Assembly (NCBI RefSeq): GCF_014649915.1
Contig: NZ_BMTY01000007.1
Location: forward strand, 62,001-126,000
Direction of reading: 5' to 3'
DNA length: 64,000 nt
From: Streptomyces toxytricini
GTDB lineage: Bacteria > Actinomycetota > Actinomycetes > Streptomycetales > Streptomycetaceae
A model generated the notes under the pieces. It saw nothing but the letters and a program-made list of their open reading frames with translations, searched no databases and was not told the DNA's origin. Position numbers and translations under genes: made by a program. Shown piece after piece: positions 61,878 through 64,000 of the stretch (within the stretch, counting starts at the first letter, position 1; each line of letters begins with the position of its first letter).

Positions 61878-62842
61878 GCGTTCCACCTTCGCAGGCGAGT
61901 GCGGACCGGAGCGGCCGCACCACGCTGTGCGCCCGCGCAACAACCCCCGGAAGGCTAGCCCCGCCGGGCCCCGGTGGCCACGGCGCCGCCTCGGCCCTCC
62001 ACCGCCCCGCAAGCGCTCCCCGGACCGGTCCCGCCCCGCCGGACGGGCGCCGCGAGCGCCGGTGCGCGCCGTACGGGCGTGACCGGATCGGGTGGGTGGG
62101 CGGCGGCCGTGGCGGAATCCCCCGACCGGGCGATCATGCCGGGCCCCTCCGTGTGCTCCTGCGGCCCCGCCGCGGGTCGGCCGCAGGTCCCTCCGTGCGC
62201 CCGCGGGCCGCGTACGCCGCCCTCCGGCCGGTCCGGGCGGGTCCGGGCGCCCCCGAGCCGGCTACTCGAGGCCGCCCGGACGGCGAAATCCGTTGCAGAC
62301 AGGGCCAGTTGGCGGCGCACGAGGGGCGCAGGAGCGGCATCCGTGCATCCGATTCCGGCAGTAGGGGGCCGACACCCGTTCACAACGGCCGGAAATCGAC
62401 GCCGTCGAGGAGGTTTCCGGCCGTCGCACACCCTTGCGGAATGGGCGGGTTCGGAGGGTTCGTACCAACCCGGGAGACCACGCGAGTGGCGGTTGTGGCG
62501 GGCGTGCCGGGGGATGCGACCGGCCGCCCCAAACGACTTGACGGAGCATCACCCGTCGATCCGGAGCATGTGAGTCCGGTGTTACGCGCTACGCACGAGT
62601 AGTTGACCGGCGGTGCGGATTGGGCGCGGCGAGACTGGGAAGGGCTCCCCGCGTACCTGCACGGCACCCCCGCCCAGCCCTTCCCCGCCACCCGAGTGAA
62701 CGCGGACAGGAGCGGCCATGCCCGCAGCGCAGCCGTCGTCCGAACGGCTAGAAACAGAGCGAACAGAGCGTGCACTACCGGTCGGCGTTCCGATCGGCCT
62801 GTTGTCACCGAGCCCTGCGAACTGCCCCCAGGTGATCCCATC
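61878..62842. other. 965-bp divergent region between glgP and glgE
   Basis: No convincing gene: the overlapping frames in several phases have arginine- and proline-rich products without a clear start or family. It holds a long hairpin at 62385-62424. TTGACG and TTGACC elements occur at about 62536 and 62600, but I cannot pair them with a good -10. The region is unusually long for this genome and probably contains promoters for both genes and a leader RNA for glgE. Confidence 0.5.
62385..62424. other. Long conserved-looking hairpin in the glgP-glgE region
   Basis: ACGGCCGGAAA (62385-62395) pairs perfectly with TTTCCGGCCGT (62414-62424). Inside it TCGAC (62396-62400) pairs with GTCGA (62404-62408), and GGAGG (62409-62413) is left as a bulge. 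It may be a leader element of glgE or a terminator of an unrecognised transcript. Confidence 0.5.
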
Positions 62843-64000
62843 ATGATCGGTCGCATTCCCGTTCTGGACGTCCGCCCCGCCGTCGGCTGCGGCGCCAGAC
62901 CCGCCAAGGCGGTGGTGGACGAGGTCTTCGAGGTGTCCGCCACCGTGTTCCGCGAGGGCCACGACGCCGTCGCCGCCCACGTCGTGCTCCGCGATCCCAG
63001 CGGGCGGCTGCGCCCGCCGGTGCCGATGCGCGAACTCGCCCCCGGCACCGACCGCTGGGGAGCCCGGGTCTCCGCCGACACCGAGGGGCGGTGGACCTAC
63101 ACCGTCGAGGCCTGGAGCGACCCGCTCGCCACCTGGCGGGCCGCCGCCGCGATCAAGGTGCCGGCGGGGATCGACCCCGGCCTGACCCTGCTGGAGGGCG
63201 CCGAGCTGTACGAGCGCGCCGCCTCCCGGATCACCAAGCGCGACGGCCGCGCCGACGTGCTCGCCGCGGCGGCCGCCATGCGCGACGAGGACCGGCCGGT
63301 GGCCGAGCGGTACGCCGCCGCCTTCGACCCGCTGGCGCAGGCCGCGCTGGCCAGGCGCCCCTACCGGGAGCTCGTCAGCTCCGCGAAGGCCCTGCCGCTG
63401 CTCGTGGAGCGCAGGCGGGCCCTCTTCGGCTCCTGGTACGAGATGTTCCCGCGGTCCGAGGGGGCCGTCGCCGAGCCGGGGGAGGCGCCGGTGAGCGGCA
63501 CCTTCCGGACCGCCGCCGAACGGCTGCCCGCCATCGCCGCCATGGGCTTCGACGTCGTCTACCTGCCGCCGATCCACCCCATCGGCACCACCTTCCGCAA
63601 GGGGCCGGACAACACGCTTTCGGCCACCCGCCACGACCCGGGCGTACCGTGGGCGATCGGCTCCCCCGAGGGCGGCCACGACGCGGTCCACCCCGACCTG
63701 GGCACCCTGGAGGACTTCGACGCGTTCGTCGCCCGGGCCGGCGAGCTCGGGCTGGAGATCGCGCTGGACTTCGCCCTCCAGTGCTCCCCCGACCACCCGT
63801 GGGTGGAGAAGCACCCCGAGTGGTTCCGGCACCGGCCCGACGGGACGATCGCGTACGCGGAGAACCCGCCGAAGAAGTACCAGGACATCTACCCGGTCCA
63901 CTTCGACGCCGACATGGCCGGCATCGTCGAGGAGACGGTCCGCGTCCTGCGGCACTGGATGGACCACGGCGTCCGCATCTTCCGCGTCGACAACCCGCAC
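62843..64000 (+). CDS. glgE: Alpha-1,4-glucan:maltose-1-phosphate maltosyltransferase (C-terminus beyond window)
   Basis: GlgE elongates alpha-glucan with maltose from maltose-1-phosphate. The first 386 codons are present. Seen are the N-terminal CBM-like domain (about 1-105; VVLRDPSGRLRPPVPMREL), the helical insert with a four-helix bundle (about 110-200) and the start of the GH13_3 barrel. That part has GSWYEMFPRS, ERLPAIAAMGFDVVYLPPIHPIGTTFRKG, ALDFALQCSPDHPW and IFRVDNPH at the window end. Asp383 in RVDNPH is the family's nucleophile position. The ATG at 62843 follows AGGTGATCCCATC. It is cut by the window edge, not broken. In Streptomyces it is followed by treS and glgB-type genes, not visible here. 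Confidence 0.95.
   Translation, partial: MIGRIPVLDVRPAVGCGARPAKAVVDEVFEVSATVFREGHDAVAAHVVLRDPSGRLRPPVPMRELAPGTDRWGARVSADTEGRWTYTVEAWSDPLATWRAAAAIKVPAGIDPGLTLLEGAELYERAASRITKRDGRADVLAAAAAMRDEDRPVAERYAAAFDPLAQAALARRPYRELVSSAKALPLLVERRRALFGSWYEMFPRSEGAVAEPGEAPVSGTFRTAAERLPAIAAMGFDVVYLPPIHPIGTTFRKGPDNTLSATRHDPGVPWAIGSPEGGHDAVHPDLGTLEDFDAFVARAGELGLEIALDFALQCSPDHPWVEKHPEWFRHRPDGTIAYAENPPKKYQDIYPVHFDADMAGIVEETVRVLRHWMDHGVRIFRVDNPH

Noticed and set aside
61974-62573. A 199-codon plus-strand frame between glgP and glgE
   Set aside because: Other frames over the same stretch are equally open, the product is low-complexity, and it contains the long hairpin at 62385-62424.
62582-64000. A long minus-strand frame at the right end
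   Set aside because: It is antisense to glgE, whose protein motifs are unmistakable on the plus strand.

Overview
The window is chromosomal DNA from a Streptomyces or very close relative. It is very GC-rich and densely coded, GTG and even TTG starts are frequent, stop/start overlaps of the GTGA or ATGA type are common, and stem-loop terminators mostly lack U-tracts. From memory, the order (a cysteine desulfurase start, an opp operon, gcvT-gcvH-glyA-sdaA, a small EF-hand protein, then glgP and glgE at the right end) follows a conserved core stretch of the S. coelicolor chromosome (about SCO5486 down to SCO5443). Accessory genes are inserted into that backbone. I see no tRNA, rRNA, CRISPR array, transposase or phage gene.

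Left part (1-16.2 kb), mostly core metabolism. There is a thioesterase, a TRIC-type membrane channel, an oligopeptide ABC operon (oppC-A-B-D-F, minus strand) and two adjacent SseB-family proteins with a P-loop kinase-like gene. A tandem glycine riboswitch follows, then gcvT-gcvH-glyA, closed by a terminator, and a separate L-serine dehydratase. Glycine is sensed, cleaved or turned into serine, and the serine is deaminated to pyruvate.

Middle part (16.2-37.2 kb), transport, specialised metabolism and envelope. A cobalamin riboswitch precedes cbiM-cbiN-cbiQ-cbiO (cobalt uptake). A two-gene operon encodes a cyclodipeptide synthase and a CYP121-like P450; this is the clearest specialised-metabolism locus here. 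Next come a beta-propeller lipoprotein with a deacetylase-like lipoprotein, an anti-sigma-type ATPase and an enoyl-CoA hydratase. Three minus-strand envelope genes lie together: two paralogous L,D-transpeptidases flanking a secreted protein with three SpaA/Cna-B-like isopeptide repeats and a Lys-rich tail. A glycogen debranching enzyme and a divergent MarR/MFS pair with two palindromic operators and apparently leaderless promoters complete this part.

Right part (37.2-55.7 kb), a surface or exopolysaccharide locus. It carries a CDP-alcohol phosphatidyltransferase and a cytidylyltransferase, two GT4 glycosyltransferases, a Wzz/BY-kinase-like protein whose kinase motifs are destroyed, a Wzx-type flippase, a Wzy-type polymerase, a WcaF-like acetyltransferase, gmd and fcl for GDP-L-fucose, and a WcaJ-like initiating polyprenyl phosphosugar transferase. 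A 925-residue secreted LamG protein lies inside it. The parts fit a Wzx/Wzy-type pathway for a fucose-containing polymer. A secreted M4 metalloprotease and a repeat-bearing secreted protein follow. The window ends with divergent glgP and glgE (GlgE is cut by the window edge), which belong to glycogen / maltose-1-phosphate metabolism.
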